From positions 1,116,001 through 1,180,000 of the forward strand of contig OZ244845.1 of the NCBI GenBank assembly GCA_965220775.1: a stretch of 64,000 bases of DNA. Direction: 5' to 3'. The stretch comes from G963664835 sp965220775. GTDB taxonomy: Bacteria; Chloroflexota; UBA6077; FW602-bin22; JBCLEL01. Below, piece by piece: positions 17,343-26,019 of this stretch. The notes under the pieces are model-generated. The model was not told where the DNA came from. It searched no databases and saw only the letters and a program-made list of their open reading frames with translations. Positions within the stretch are counted from its first letter, which is position 1, and every line of letters begins with the position of its first letter. The position numbers and the translations under genes are program-made.

Positions 17343-18191
17343 TCAAGCGACTCCGGGCGTCTCCAGCACTCCGAGCTCGTCGAGCCGGCGGACCCATCTC
17401 TGGTGTCGAGGGTCTGGGTTCGAACGATAGAAGTCAGTGTACATCCGGTGGCCTTGCGATGAGTATAGCGTGTGGTTGCCGGTCATGATTCTCTTTATCT
17501 CGGCTTCCGCTTCGGTGGTCTGTGGATCATCGTAGTAGACGAAAGTTGCCATCCTGCGGTGGTTTCCGCCACCAAATGCGGCGTGCCACAACGACGTACG
17601 AAAAGCCAGGACGTCACCGGGCTGCGAATCGAAAGCAAACGCGGGAAGGTCGGCGCCGGACGCGGCGAACACATCGACCGGATTGACTCGCGTACGGCCA
17701 CTGCTGGGGTCCTCCATCAGCCTAGAGTACAACGCGCTATAGTACGGATCCTTGTGGGAGCCGGGGATGACGCGAAGCGCGCCGTTTGTCGCATCCTGGG
17801 GTTCGAGGTAGATGGTGAACTTCACACCGGAATAGTCGACTGGCGTCCCATCCTCTCTGAGTCGGTGGCCGTCGGGATGCCACTGGGTGTCGCCGACGTA
17901 GTAGTTTCCATCCGCGGCGATCCCTATGCTGTCGGCGCCCATGAATTGCTCCGCGGCATCGGCGAAGCGGGGATCGTCGAGAAGCGATGCGGCGAATGGC
18001 GTGATCGAATCCATCAGGGTGGCGTAGTGCCGGGCGCTGCGGTCATGCTTGGAGCCGGCCGGCAGCCATGAGTCGAGGCCGGCGTCGAACTCCTTGCTGA
18101 ATTGCTCGATCTCGCTAGGTGTGAGAAGTTGCCGGAAAACGACGAATCCGAATGTGTCGAAGTGGCTCAACTGTTGTTCGGTTAGCTTCAT
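17343..18191 (-). CDS. PhyH-family dioxygenase, tandem paralogue
   Basis: A 282-residue dioxygenase. The ATG at 18191 is preferred over an earlier in-frame start because it aligns with the start of its paralogue and has TAGGAGC upstream. Ligands: His105 and Asp107 in QWHPDGH and the distal His in SLWHAAFGGGNHRRM. It carries short insertions relative to the 16393-17217 gene, such as around 47-55. Separated from that gene by 125 bases, it probably has or shares a promoter in the region above 18200. Substrate unknown. Confidence 0.92.
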   Translation of the reverse strand: MKLTEQQLSHFDTFGFVVFRQLLTPSEIEQFSKEFDAGLDSWLPAGSKHDRSARHYATLMDSITPFAASLLDDPRFADAAEQFMGADSIGIAADGNYYVGDTQWHPDGHRLREDGTPVDYSGVKFTIYLEPQDATNGALRVIPGSHKDPYYSALYSRLMEDPSSGRTRVNPVDVFAASGADLPAFAFDSQPGDVLAFRTSLWHAAFGGGNHRRMATFVYYDDPQTTEAEAEIKRIMTGNHTLYSSQGHRMYTDFYRSNPDPRHQRWVRRLDELGVLETPGVA

Positions 18192-18808
18192 TCTTAATTT
18201 TGCTCCTACGATAGTCGGCAAAAATCTGAGTCATATATTACTGGAAATTGGTTTTGCGTATTTGCCTTTGTCGGAGCGATCCCTCACGAGGCGATGTGGG
18301 GCCGGCGAGGGGTATTCGATTCTTCGCCCAAAGCGATTCGCGAATCGCCCCTACAGCGCCAGCGGCACTCGATGAGAACGCCGGATGGAGCGAGTTGGGC
18401 CGGCCCTTGTCCGAACCTAGGCTCACGTATGATGAATTTAAGGGGAGAACGGCCAGAATCCTGCCAAGAGCAACTTGGCCAACAGTAACTGTTCAGATTT
18501 GAGCGTAATTTGTCCTGCGGGTTTGCAAATTGTGATCGAACAAGGACGGTGGGTTGTGGCGGAACTGCCCATAGCGACTCAATGTGGCACGGGCGCGCCG
18601 GCCGCACCTCCCCTGGATTCCCACCCCGTATCGGGGTACGGGGCATGCTTTTGATCGCGGGAATCACCATGGCCTTGCGAAGGCCGCATAAGAGGATGAA
18701 AATGGGTTGACGGGTCGGTTTTTTCCATCATCTGGTGGGTTTACCCCTCCCCACCCCTCTGGATTCCGGCCTTCGCCGGAATGACGAATGGGGTGCCGGG
18801 GTCGGCGG
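18192..18808. other. Intergenic region with repeat relics
   Basis: About 615 bases with no gene. At 18485-18503 is a solo left tip of the IS66-type MITE (GTAACTGTTCAGATTTGAG) with unrelated sequence after it. At about 18605-18795 is one copy of the module that forms the 143-bp repeats of element C (CCGTATCGGGGTACGGGGCA, then GCGAAGGCCGCATAAGAGGA and a closing GGCCTTCGCCGGAATGACG palindrome). The latter could act as a bidirectional transcription stop after lysS. Confidence 0.6.
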
Positions 18809-20323
18809 CTAGGTGCGGGTGCGAAGCGTGGGGAAGAGTATCACTTCGCGGATCGAGGACTGGTTGGTGATGAGCATTGTGAGCCGGTCGATTCCTATTC
18901 CCAATCCGCCGGTGGGCGGCATGCCGTGCTCCAGGGCGCGGATGAACTCTTCGTCGAGGGGTTGGGCCTCGTCGTCGCCGGCGGCTCGGTCCAGGGACTG
19001 TTGAGCGAAGCGCTCGCGCTGGTCGTAAGGATCGTTGAGCTCGCTGAATGCGTTGGCGATCTCGACGCCGCCGATGAACGCCTCGAAACGCTCGACGAGG
19101 TCGACGTTATCAGCCTTTCGCTTGGCCAACGGCGATAGCTCGACCGGATAGTCGGTCAGGAAGGTGGGATCGGTAAGTTTGGGCTCGACGAAATTCGATA
19201 GCAGCTCATCGATGATCTTGCCTCGGGGGCTGGCCGGATTGACCGTAATCAACTTCAAGTGAGCGACGGCCTCATAGAGGCTAGATTGATCGGGATGAGC
19301 GTAGAAGTCGATGCCGGTGGCCTCCATTATGGCGTCCCGCAGTGTCTTGCGGGACCACGGAGGCGTGAGGTCGATGGACCTGTCCTTGATTGCGACAATT
19401 GGATTGCCGAGCACGTGGGTTGCGACCGAATAGACCATTTGCTCGACCATCTCCATCACGTCGGAGTAGTCGGCGTAGGCCTCGTAGGTCTCCAAAAGGG
19501 TGTATTCGGGGTTGTGCTTGGTCGATATACCCTCGTTGCGGAATACGCGGCCGATTTCGTAAACCTTCTCAAATCCGGCGATTATCATCCGCTTCAGGTA
19601 GAGCTCGGTGGCGATTCTCAGGTACAGCTCGCGGTCGAGGGCGTTGTGGTGGGTGACGAACGGCCTGGCGGACGCGCCGCCGTAGAGAGGTTGTAGGACC
19701 GGCGTCTCCACCTCGGTGAATCCGCGATCGTCGAGGAATCGCCGGACGGCTGAGACGACCTTGGTGCGGACACGGAATACTGCGGCTACGTCCTGGTTGC
19801 TGACGATGTCGAGGTGGCGCTGTCGGTAACGGGACTCGACGTCGGTGAGGCCGTGCCACTTCTCCGGCAGTGGACGCAGCGCTTTGGTTAAGAACTCCCA
19901 CCGCTCAACCTCGATGGTCGCCTCGCCGGTCCTGGTGCGGAATAGCCTGCCTTCAACGCCGATGAAGTCGCCGATATCGACCAATCCACGGAAAACCTGG
20001 TAGGACTGGTCGCCGATGCGGTCGCGTCGGAAATAGAGCTGAATGCGGCCGGCATCGTCCAATATGTGGACGAAGCTGGCCTTACCCATGACCCGCTTGC
20101 TGAGGATCCGGCCGGCGAGCCGGATGGTGGTGTCGGTGAGGTTTTCGAAGTCAGAGAGGGCTTCGCCGGAGAGGTGGGTGCGAGAGTAACGTGCTCCGTA
20201 TGGAGCAATTCCCAGGTCGCGGAGCTGCTCTAGCTTTTGGACGCGCTGGGCGACTAACCTATCGTATTCTTCTTCGCCGGCACGCGCCGCTGGAACTGGG
20301 GCCGGGGTAGGTGCGTCGTTCAT
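18809..20323 (-). CDS. lysS: Lysyl-tRNA synthetase, class II
   Basis: Charges tRNA-Lys. The 504-residue protein has an N-terminal OB-fold anticodon domain (about 55-175; IRLAGRILSKRVMGKASF) and a class II catalytic domain: motif 1 around FTEVETPVLQPLYGGA, motif 2 FRNEGISTKHNPEYTLLE, motif 3 GGLGIGIDRLTMLI near the C-terminus. Length matches bacterial LysRS. It starts 13 bases after the greA stop, so it is in an operon with greA, an arrangement seen in several phyla. No strong ribosome binding site precedes its ATG, in line with coupling to greA. Confidence 0.98.
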   Translation of the reverse strand: MNDAPTPAPVPAARAGEEEYDRLVAQRVQKLEQLRDLGIAPYGARYSRTHLSGEALSDFENLTDTTIRLAGRILSKRVMGKASFVHILDDAGRIQLYFRRDRIGDQSYQVFRGLVDIGDFIGVEGRLFRTRTGEATIEVERWEFLTKALRPLPEKWHGLTDVESRYRQRHLDIVSNQDVAAVFRVRTKVVSAVRRFLDDRGFTEVETPVLQPLYGGASARPFVTHHNALDRELYLRIATELYLKRMIIAGFEKVYEIGRVFRNEGISTKHNPEYTLLETYEAYADYSDVMEMVEQMVYSVATHVLGNPIVAIKDRSIDLTPPWSRKTLRDAIMEATGIDFYAHPDQSSLYEAVAHLKLITVNPASPRGKIIDELLSNFVEPKLTDPTFLTDYPVELSPLAKRKADNVDLVERFEAFIGGVEIANAFSELNDPYDQRERFAQQSLDRAAGDDEAQPLDEEFIRALEHGMPPTGGLGIGIDRLTMLITNQSSIREVILFPTLRTRT

Positions 20324-20336
20324 CGAGAATGAGGCG

Positions 20337-20807
20337 CTACTCGATGTTCACGATCGTGTAGTGGAATACGCCGGCCGGAGCGGTAAACTCGACGACGTCG
20401 CCGACTTGCTTGCCGAGCAATGCCTGGCCGAGTGGCGATTCGTTGGAGATTTTGCCCTGGACCGGGTTTGCCTCGGCGGAGCCGACAATGGCGTAGATAG
20501 AACGTTGTCCCTCTTCATCGACGGCTTCGACCTTTACGCCAAGCGACACAACGTCGTGCCGGACATGCTCTGGGTCGATCATCACCGCATGGGACAACAA
20601 GTTTTCGAGGGTCAGAATCCGGCCCTCGACGAATGCCTGTTCGTTCTTGGCCTGATCGAACTCCGCGTTGTCCAAGGAATCGGTATACTCTTTGGCTATT
20701 CGTATGTTCTCGGCCACCTCCGGGCGCCGCACGTCGCGGAGGTGATTGAGCTCCTCGGTGAGCCCATCACGACCTTCAAGCGTCAGGTAGATCGGTTTTT
20801 CACGCAT
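20337..20807 (-). CDS. greA: Transcription elongation factor GreA
   Basis: Rescues backtracked RNA polymerase by stimulating transcript cleavage. The 156-residue protein has the N-terminal coiled coil (EGRDGLTEELNHLRDVRRPEVAENIRIAKEY to about 75) with acidic tip residues (DSLDNAEFDQAKNEQ) and the C-terminal FKBP-like domain ending in the expected NESPLGQALLGKQVGDVVEF block. The ATG at 20807 gives the normal family length and has GAAGGAAGG upstream; longer in-frame starts reach 20975 but would add an unrelated tail. Promoter boxes lie at 20919-20947. Confidence 0.97.
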   Translation of the reverse strand: MREKPIYLTLEGRDGLTEELNHLRDVRRPEVAENIRIAKEYTDSLDNAEFDQAKNEQAFVEGRILTLENLLSHAVMIDPEHVRHDVVSLGVKVEAVDEEGQRSIYAIVGSAEANPVQGKISNESPLGQALLGKQVGDVVEFTAPAGVFHYTIVNIE

Positions 20808-20918
20808 CAGGGCTGTCCCTTCCTTCTCACGTACGGTGCTCAGAAGCCCTTGGGGAATTAGAAAAGAACTGAGGGCGATGCCCCCAGTTCTCCCATGACT
20901 AACTGCGCTGCTTTCAAT

Positions 20919-20947
20919 TATATACGTAATCTGCACATAAGTGGCAA
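20919..20947 (-). promoter_or_regulatory. Putative sigma-70 promoter for greA-lysS
   Basis: On the minus strand TTGCCA (20942-20947) is followed after 17 bases by TATATA (20919-20924), with a TATAAT register two bases further. It is about 110 bases upstream of the greA start. No other promoter-like pair is seen in the gap. Confidence 0.55.
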
Positions 20948-21094
20948 TGCGATGAATTGTGGAGGCATGGCTCACTTCGAGCTATCGGACTTGTGAGGTC
21001 CGCGCGTGCCGGTTCACCCGCCCGGCCGCGGTGTGTGGACTATCCAATCGCTAGAGTGAACCAGATAGCGCAAACGTGAGCTCGCATCAGCGTA

Positions 21095-21700
21095 CTAGAA
21101 CTCCCGCCGGCCTTCAATTGCCCGAGAAAGCGTGACTTCGTCGGCGTACTCGAGATCGGCGCCCACCGGCAGGCCCCTCGCCAGCCGGGTGACCCGTATG
21201 CCCAGGCCGGACACCAGCCGGCTGATGTACATTGCAGTCGCCTCGCCTTCCAGGTTCGGGTTGGTAGCGAGGACCAACTCCGATACCTGCTGCGTCTCTA
21301 CCCGGGCTACCAAGTCGTCGATATTCAGGTCCTCCGGCCCAATCCCATCAACCGGAGAGATGATGCCGTGCAGAACGTGGTAGGTTCCATCGTAGCTGCC
21401 GGTCTTCTCCAGGGCGATCACGTCCAATGGGTCCTCGACAACGCATATCTTTGCGCGGTCGCGGCTCTGGTTGGAGCAGACGCGGCAGAGGGGTTGCTCA
21501 CTGATATTGAAGCATCGAGTGCAATAGACGATGCTCGCTTTCATCTCGACGATGGCCTTGGCCAAAGAGTTGGACTGCTCGACCGGCGCGCGGAGGAGAA
21601 AGAACGTCAATCTCTGCGCTGTCCGAGGCCCAATACCGGGCAGTCTGCCGAACTCTTCTATCAAGGTGTGAACGACGGGCGTGCCAAACTCTAGCGCCAA
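21095..21700 (-). CDS. recR: Recombination mediator RecR
   Basis: Part of the RecFOR system that loads RecA at gaps. The 201-residue protein has the helix-hairpin-helix start (GRLPGIGPRTAQRLTFFLL), a C4 zinc finger (CTRCFNISEQPLCRVC), and a Toprim domain (ICVVEDPLDVIALEKTGSY to the LEGEATAMYI block), then a C-terminal Walker-B-like stretch. The start is a TTG at 21700 (MALEF); GAGG lies upstream. In many genomes recR follows dnaX and an ybaB gene; neither is here. Confidence 0.97.
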   Translation of the reverse strand: MALEFGTPVVHTLIEEFGRLPGIGPRTAQRLTFFLLRAPVEQSNSLAKAIVEMKASIVYCTRCFNISEQPLCRVCSNQSRDRAKICVVEDPLDVIALEKTGSYDGTYHVLHGIISPVDGIGPEDLNIDDLVARVETQQVSELVLATNPNLEGEATAMYISRLVSGLGIRVTRLARGLPVGADLEYADEVTLSRAIEGRREF

Positions 21701-22102
21701 TTCCTGCCTCGCATGGGTTCCGGCCAGCCGCAGTGGAACATGTGCTTGAACTGGGGTCTGTCGACATTTCGACGCCCCGATTCGTAGTCCAGAAGGAACT
21801 CGCTAATCACCACTGCGCTATCCTCGTGAAAGTTGGAATCCAAAGCCAGCGCGGTGTGTGCCTTCCGTGCCCCTGGACTCCGGCTTTCGCCGGAGTGACG
21901 AAGTAGGGTCTCCAGTTGTCAGATGAATCCGGATTCCTGATTCGGTTCGAATTATTAGAAACCTCGACACAACCTAGTCAAAGCGTGTTGCACCCAGGCG
22001 CCGCGCTCACCATATAATAATCTCATCGCGCTAAGATTACATCCTTGCCCGAACAGCGACGAATGGGACGGCGAATAAAATGGCAGACGAGGTGCTATCG
22101 AA
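21701..22102. other. Divergent region between recR and rplI
   Basis: About 400 bases without a gene. It holds a short palindromic repeat at about 21870-21902 (GGACTCCGGCTTTCGCCGGA, followed by GTGACGAAG), one of several of this kind in the window. A plausible promoter for rplI is TTGCAC (21988-21993) with TATAAT (22013-22018), though the 19-base spacer is long. Confidence 0.45.
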
Positions 22103-22549
22103 ATGAGAATTATCCTCAACCAAGACATCGAGAACGTGGGCCTGGCGAGCGAGATCAAGGAAGTAAAGGACGGGTACGCTCGAAACTACCTGATACCGCA
22201 GGGGATGGCGAAAGTGGCCACTCCGGCGGCATTAGCCGACGCAAAACGGCAAGAATCATTGAGTCGCAAGCAGGCGGTGCGAGAACGCGGTGAAGCGGCC
22301 GACTTTGCGGCGAGGCTTGCCGAAATTAACCTCACTATGACGGCCAAGGTGGGAGAACAGCACCGGTTGTTCGGTTCGATCACGGCCGCAGATATCGCCG
22401 GCGCGCTGGCGGAATCGCACGGCATCAATATCGATCGCCGGAAGATCATGATGGATGATCCTCTCAGATCCGTCGGCGTGCATAACGTATCTATCCACTT
22501 GGCCCCGGAGCTAAACGCCGATCTGACCGTTACGGTCGAGCCGGAGTAG
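22103..22549 (+). CDS. rplI: 50S ribosomal protein L9
   Basis: Binds 23S rRNA and spans the large subunit. The 148-residue protein has the standard N-domain with the family signature (GLASEIKEVKDGYARNYLIPQGMA, residues about 13-36), a long connecting helix rich in charged residues (SRKQAVRERGEAADFAARLAEI), and the C-domain (LFGSITAADIAGAL to VHLAPELNADLTVTV). A GAGGTG precedes the ATG. dnaB follows 157 bases later on the same strand, a widespread neighbour. Confidence 0.98.
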   Translation: MRIILNQDIENVGLASEIKEVKDGYARNYLIPQGMAKVATPAALADAKRQESLSRKQAVRERGEAADFAARLAEINLTMTAKVGEQHRLFGSITAADIAGALAESHGINIDRRKIMMDDPLRSVGVHNVSIHLAPELNADLTVTVEPE

Positions 22550-22706
22550 ATTGCTCGCCCCCGCGCCGTTTGGGCAACGGATTCATCGTTCGCAGCCGGA
22601 GCCGGTCGGAAAACGGGTCCGCTTGTGTTGTTCTTCAGCATTTGCAGGCTCGATTCGGCGAGCGTGCACGGCCGGTTGAAGAGAAATCAGCGTCCGAGAA
22701 GGAGTA

Positions 22707-24044
22707 ATGGAAGCAACTGAGAAGAGTCCACCGTTCAGCGTCGAAGCCGAACGTGCGGTGCTAGGCGCGATCCTGATCGACGCAAGCGCGATAGGCGATG
22801 TTGCGACCATCCTGAAGCCGATCGACTTCTATGACCCGGCCCATCAGGCGATTTTCGCCGCGCGAATGGACTTATACGACCGTGGACAGCCGGGCGATTT
22901 CATCACGATCTCGGATCAACTGAGCCGGCTGGAGCAGCTAGACAGGGTCGGCGGCCAGGAATACCTGGCGGCGCTTGTAAACGCCGTCCCTACCGCCGCT
23001 CACGTAGAGCACTATGCCAGGGTGGTCGAACGATGCGCCATCATGCGCCGGCTGATCGACGCTGCCGGCGGGATAGCCCGGATCGGGTATCAGGCTCCCA
23101 CGGACATAGACGAAGCCCTTGACCAGGCGGAGCAACAGCTGTTTCAGGTTTCGCAACGCCGGATATCGCAAGATTTCGTCCGGTTGAAGGACGTTCTGGA
23201 CAGCTACTTCGATGAGCTCGACTACCTGCACGAGCATCGCGGAGAGTTGGTCGGGCTCCCGTCTGGTTTTCACGATCTCGACCAACTCACTGGCGGTTTT
23301 CACGCCTCCGACCTGATAATCATCGCCGGCAGGCCGGCGGTGGGGAAGACGAGCTTCGCTCTCAGCATAGCGAAGAACGTGGCCCTGAACTCGAAAGCGC
23401 CGGTCGGTGTCTTCAGCCTTGAAATGTCAGTGGAACAGGTTGCCCAGAGATTGCTATCGATGCAGGCTACTATCGACTCTCACAGAATCCGATCGGGGTT
23501 GATCAACGAATTCGAATGGAGTCGAATTTCGGAGGCATTTGGCGAGCTTTCAGAAGCGCCGCTGTTCATCGACGACGACGCGAATAGCACCGTGTTGGAG
23601 CTGCGACTAAAGGCGCGCCGCCTCAAGGCCGAGCAAGATATCAAGCTAATCATCGTCGACTACTTGCAACTGATGCAAGGGCGCAGTCGAGAAAACCGGG
23701 TGCAGGAGGTCTCGGAGATTTCGCGGGGACTGAAGTCGCTGGCCCGCGAGTTGGACATACCGGTTATCGCGCTGTCGCAGCTTTCGAGGGCGGTAGAAAC
23801 ACGACAAGATCATCGGCCGATTCTCAGCGACCTGCGTGAGAGCGGCAGCATAGAGCAAGACGCGGATATCGTGATGTTCACCCATCGCGAGGAGCTTTAC
23901 GATCCAACGACCGAGAAGCGCAACATTGCGGACATAATAGTGGCGAAACACCGCAATGGGCCCATCGGACAGATACCGTTGCGATTCTTCCAGTCGCAGA
24001 CTAGGTTTGCCGACTTGGAGCTGTACCGGGGGGAAGACGAGTAG
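22707..24044 (+). CDS. dnaB: Replicative DNA helicase DnaB
   Basis: Hexameric 5'-3' helicase of the replisome. The 445-residue protein has the N-terminal primase-interaction domain (SVEAERAVLGAILIDASAI onwards to about 105), a linker helix, and the RecA-fold motor: Walker A AGRPAVGKTSF, Walker B KLIIVDYLQLM, DnaB motif 3 VIALSQLSRAVETRQDHRP, and DLRESGSIEQDADIVMF with the arginine finger downstream (VAKHRNGPIG). No intein is present. AAGGAG sits before the ATG at 22707. Ends 64 bases before the stop of convergent ribBA. Confidence 0.98.
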   Translation: MEATEKSPPFSVEAERAVLGAILIDASAIGDVATILKPIDFYDPAHQAIFAARMDLYDRGQPGDFITISDQLSRLEQLDRVGGQEYLAALVNAVPTAAHVEHYARVVERCAIMRRLIDAAGGIARIGYQAPTDIDEALDQAEQQLFQVSQRRISQDFVRLKDVLDSYFDELDYLHEHRGELVGLPSGFHDLDQLTGGFHASDLIIIAGRPAVGKTSFALSIAKNVALNSKAPVGVFSLEMSVEQVAQRLLSMQATIDSHRIRSGLINEFEWSRISEAFGELSEAPLFIDDDANSTVLELRLKARRLKAEQDIKLIIVDYLQLMQGRSRENRVQEVSEISRGLKSLARELDIPVIALSQLSRAVETRQDHRPILSDLRESGSIEQDADIVMFTHREELYDPTTEKRNIADIIVAKHRNGPIGQIPLRFFQSQTRFADLELYRGEDE

Positions 24045-24107
24045 CCGGCCGGGCGTTGCTCGCGCCGTCGTGCCGCGCGTTTCGCCGGCGGTGCCGGCTT
24101 CTCGAGA

Positions 24108-25358
24108 TCAGGAAGACCGCGAGCGACGTGCCTCTTCCTCTTCCGCGCCGACCTGCTCAACCAATTCCAACAGGTGGCCGAGCTTTTCCTTCTTCGCTCT
24201 CAGGTACTCCCTATTGGTGGAGTTCGTCGGAGTATGCAAAGGTATCCGTTCGACCTCGAGGCCGTAGCCCTGTAGGCCGGTGAATTTTCGCGGATTGTTG
24301 CTGAGCAGCTTCATCCGCCGAATGCCAAGATCGACCACTATCTGGGCACCTATGCCGTAGTGACGCATGTCGGCCGGGAATCCAAGCTCGGCGTTAGCCT
24401 CGACGGTGTCCCTGCCGAGATCCTGGAGCTCATAAGCCCGGATCTTGTTGTGCAATCCGATACCTCGCCCTTCGTGGCCTCTGAGATAGACGATGGCGCC
24501 CCTGCCGGTTCGACCGATGATCTTCAAGGCCTGACGCAGTTGAGAACCGCAATCGCAGCGCCGGGAAGCGAATACGTCGCCTGTCAGGCACTCGGACTGA
24601 ACACGGACCAGTGTCGGCTCGTCGCCTCCGATTTCTCCTTTTACAACTGCGACGTGTTGATCCCCATTAATGAGGTCCTGGTAGCCAATGATAGAGAACT
24701 CACCAAAGTCGGTCGGCAGCCGGGCGTGGGAGATCCGGTTGACCAGCTTCTCCCCGCGGTGCCGGTATTCGATCAGTTGAGCGACACTGATAATCGTCAG
24801 ATCGTGCTTTGCGGCGAATTTTTCCAGATCAGGCATGCGCGACATCGTGCCGTCGTCGTTCATAATCTCGCAGATGACGCTTGCGGGGAAAAAGCCGGCG
24901 AGCTTGGCGAGGTCCGCGGACGCTTCGGTTTGGCCGGCGCGCACCAGCACGCCGCCGTCACGGCATCGGAGCGGGAATGTGTGTCCTGGACGCAGGAAAT
25001 CCCCAGGCCCAGACTTTGGGTCGATCAACGCCGTTATGGTCTCGGACCGGTCATGGGCCGAAATGCCGGTTGTCACGCGCCCTCTCGCCTCGACTGAAAT
25101 GCAGAACGCGGTCGAGAACTTCGACGTGTTATCCGGCACCATCAGTGGAATTTGAAGCTCGTCCAAGCGTGCACCGGGCATAGCAACGCATATCAGTCCG
25201 CGACCGTACTTGGCCATGAAGTTCACCGCTTCGGGCGTGACTTTCTCAGCGGCTATCGCCAGATCGCCCTCATTCTCGCGATCTTCGTCATCGACGATTA
25301 TGACGATCTTGCCTCGCTGGTACTCTTCCAGGGCCTTCTCAACTGTAGCCGTAGGCAT
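24108..25358 (-). CDS. ribBA: RibBA: DHBP synthase / GTP cyclohydrolase II
   Basis: Bifunctional enzyme at the entry of riboflavin synthesis. Residues 1 to about 200 form the 3,4-dihydroxy-2-butanone-4-phosphate synthase domain (DDEDRENEGDLAIAAEKVT with the acidic Mg site; RPGHTFPL with the key His). From about 210 is GTP cyclohydrolase II: zinc site CLTGDVFASRRCDCG, then LRGHEGRGIGLHNKI and YGIGAQIVVDLG. A tail rich in Glu and Arg (VGAEEEEARRSRSS) ends the 416 residues. The next gene upstream should be ribE, but only fragments of it remain, separated by a MITE and a long repeat element. ribD lies beyond them. Confidence 0.97.
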   Translation of the reverse strand: MPTATVEKALEEYQRGKIVIIVDDEDRENEGDLAIAAEKVTPEAVNFMAKYGRGLICVAMPGARLDELQIPLMVPDNTSKFSTAFCISVEARGRVTTGISAHDRSETITALIDPKSGPGDFLRPGHTFPLRCRDGGVLVRAGQTEASADLAKLAGFFPASVICEIMNDDGTMSRMPDLEKFAAKHDLTIISVAQLIEYRHRGEKLVNRISHARLPTDFGEFSIIGYQDLINGDQHVAVVKGEIGGDEPTLVRVQSECLTGDVFASRRCDCGSQLRQALKIIGRTGRGAIVYLRGHEGRGIGLHNKIRAYELQDLGRDTVEANAELGFPADMRHYGIGAQIVVDLGIRRMKLLSNNPRKFTGLQGYGLEVERIPLHTPTNSTNREYLRAKKEKLGHLLELVEQVGAEEEEARRSRSS

Positions 25359-25476
25359 TCGCTAAGCTCCAATCTCGGACAATCTAGACAAATCCTCCAA
25401 CCAGATCCAGCAGGCCCGATTCGGAACTGCCATGATCGCACATACGCGCCATTGGGTTGGAGTATCGTTCCTTACT

Positions 25477-25852
25477 GTAACAGTTCAGATTTGGGTGTAT
25501 GTCTCTCCGACATGCGCGTGAACTGGATAGGTCAAGTCGCCATTCGGGTCCTCAGTAGGCGGTCAAGTGGTGATTTCCAACCTATCGATGCCAAATCCAC
25601 GAGCTGCTCGACCTCATCCCCTCGCCTTGCGTAGTCTTCGACCTGGCCCCCTTCTCCTGGCCAGGAGAAGGGGGATCTTTGTTGTGGGGGACACCCCCAC
25701 ATCCCCCGGCATCCGCCTGAGGCGGATCGCCCTTGCAACCCGTTCCTGGTTTTCCCTGATCAAACGTCCTCGCCGGTGGTAGACTCTCATTGGTGCGATC
25801 CGCCTAGGCGGACGCCCTTACGGAGCAGGCACCCCTAAATCTGAACACTTAC
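25477..25852. mobile_element. IS66-type MITE, copy 3 (complete, with target duplication)
   Basis: A 376-base element with tips GTAACAGTTCAGATTTGGG and, as complement at the right, GTAAGTGTTCAGATTTAGGG. TCCTTACT flanks it exactly on both sides (25469-25476 and 25853-25860), a perfect 8-base duplication. The right duplication covers the stop codon of the ribE remnant, so it landed at the very end of that gene. Like copy 2 it has the extra CTCGCCTTGCGTAGTCTTCG block and is longer than copy 1. No coding capacity. Confidence 0.92.
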
Positions 25853-25855
25853 TCC

Positions 25856-26019
25856 TTACTTGATATGGACGGCCGGGAGTGCTTGAAGCAACTCTTCGAC
25901 GTATCTTGCCAAGACGTCGATTTCAATATCGACGGCATCGCCGGTTGATTTGATACGCAGGTTGGTGTTTTTCCAAGTGTAACGCACTATTGCCGCTGAG
26001 AAGACAGCGTGGTGGATGT
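25856..26019 (-). pseudogene. ribE: Riboflavin synthase remnant, C-terminal part
   Basis: Read on the minus strand these bases encode about 54 residues ending at a TAA (25858-25856): AVFSAAIVRYTWKNTNL, then STGDAVDIEIDVLARYVEEL. This matches the closing region of riboflavin synthase (the phenylalanine-rich strand, the T-x-x-x-T-N-L motif, and the G-D-x-V-N-I-E-x-D-x-L-A-R-Y-V end). If element C and one GATGT copy are removed, the frame joins without a shift to 27299-27341. Position between ribD and ribBA supports the identity. The first ~150 residues of the enzyme are gone, so this is not functional. Confidence 0.8.
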
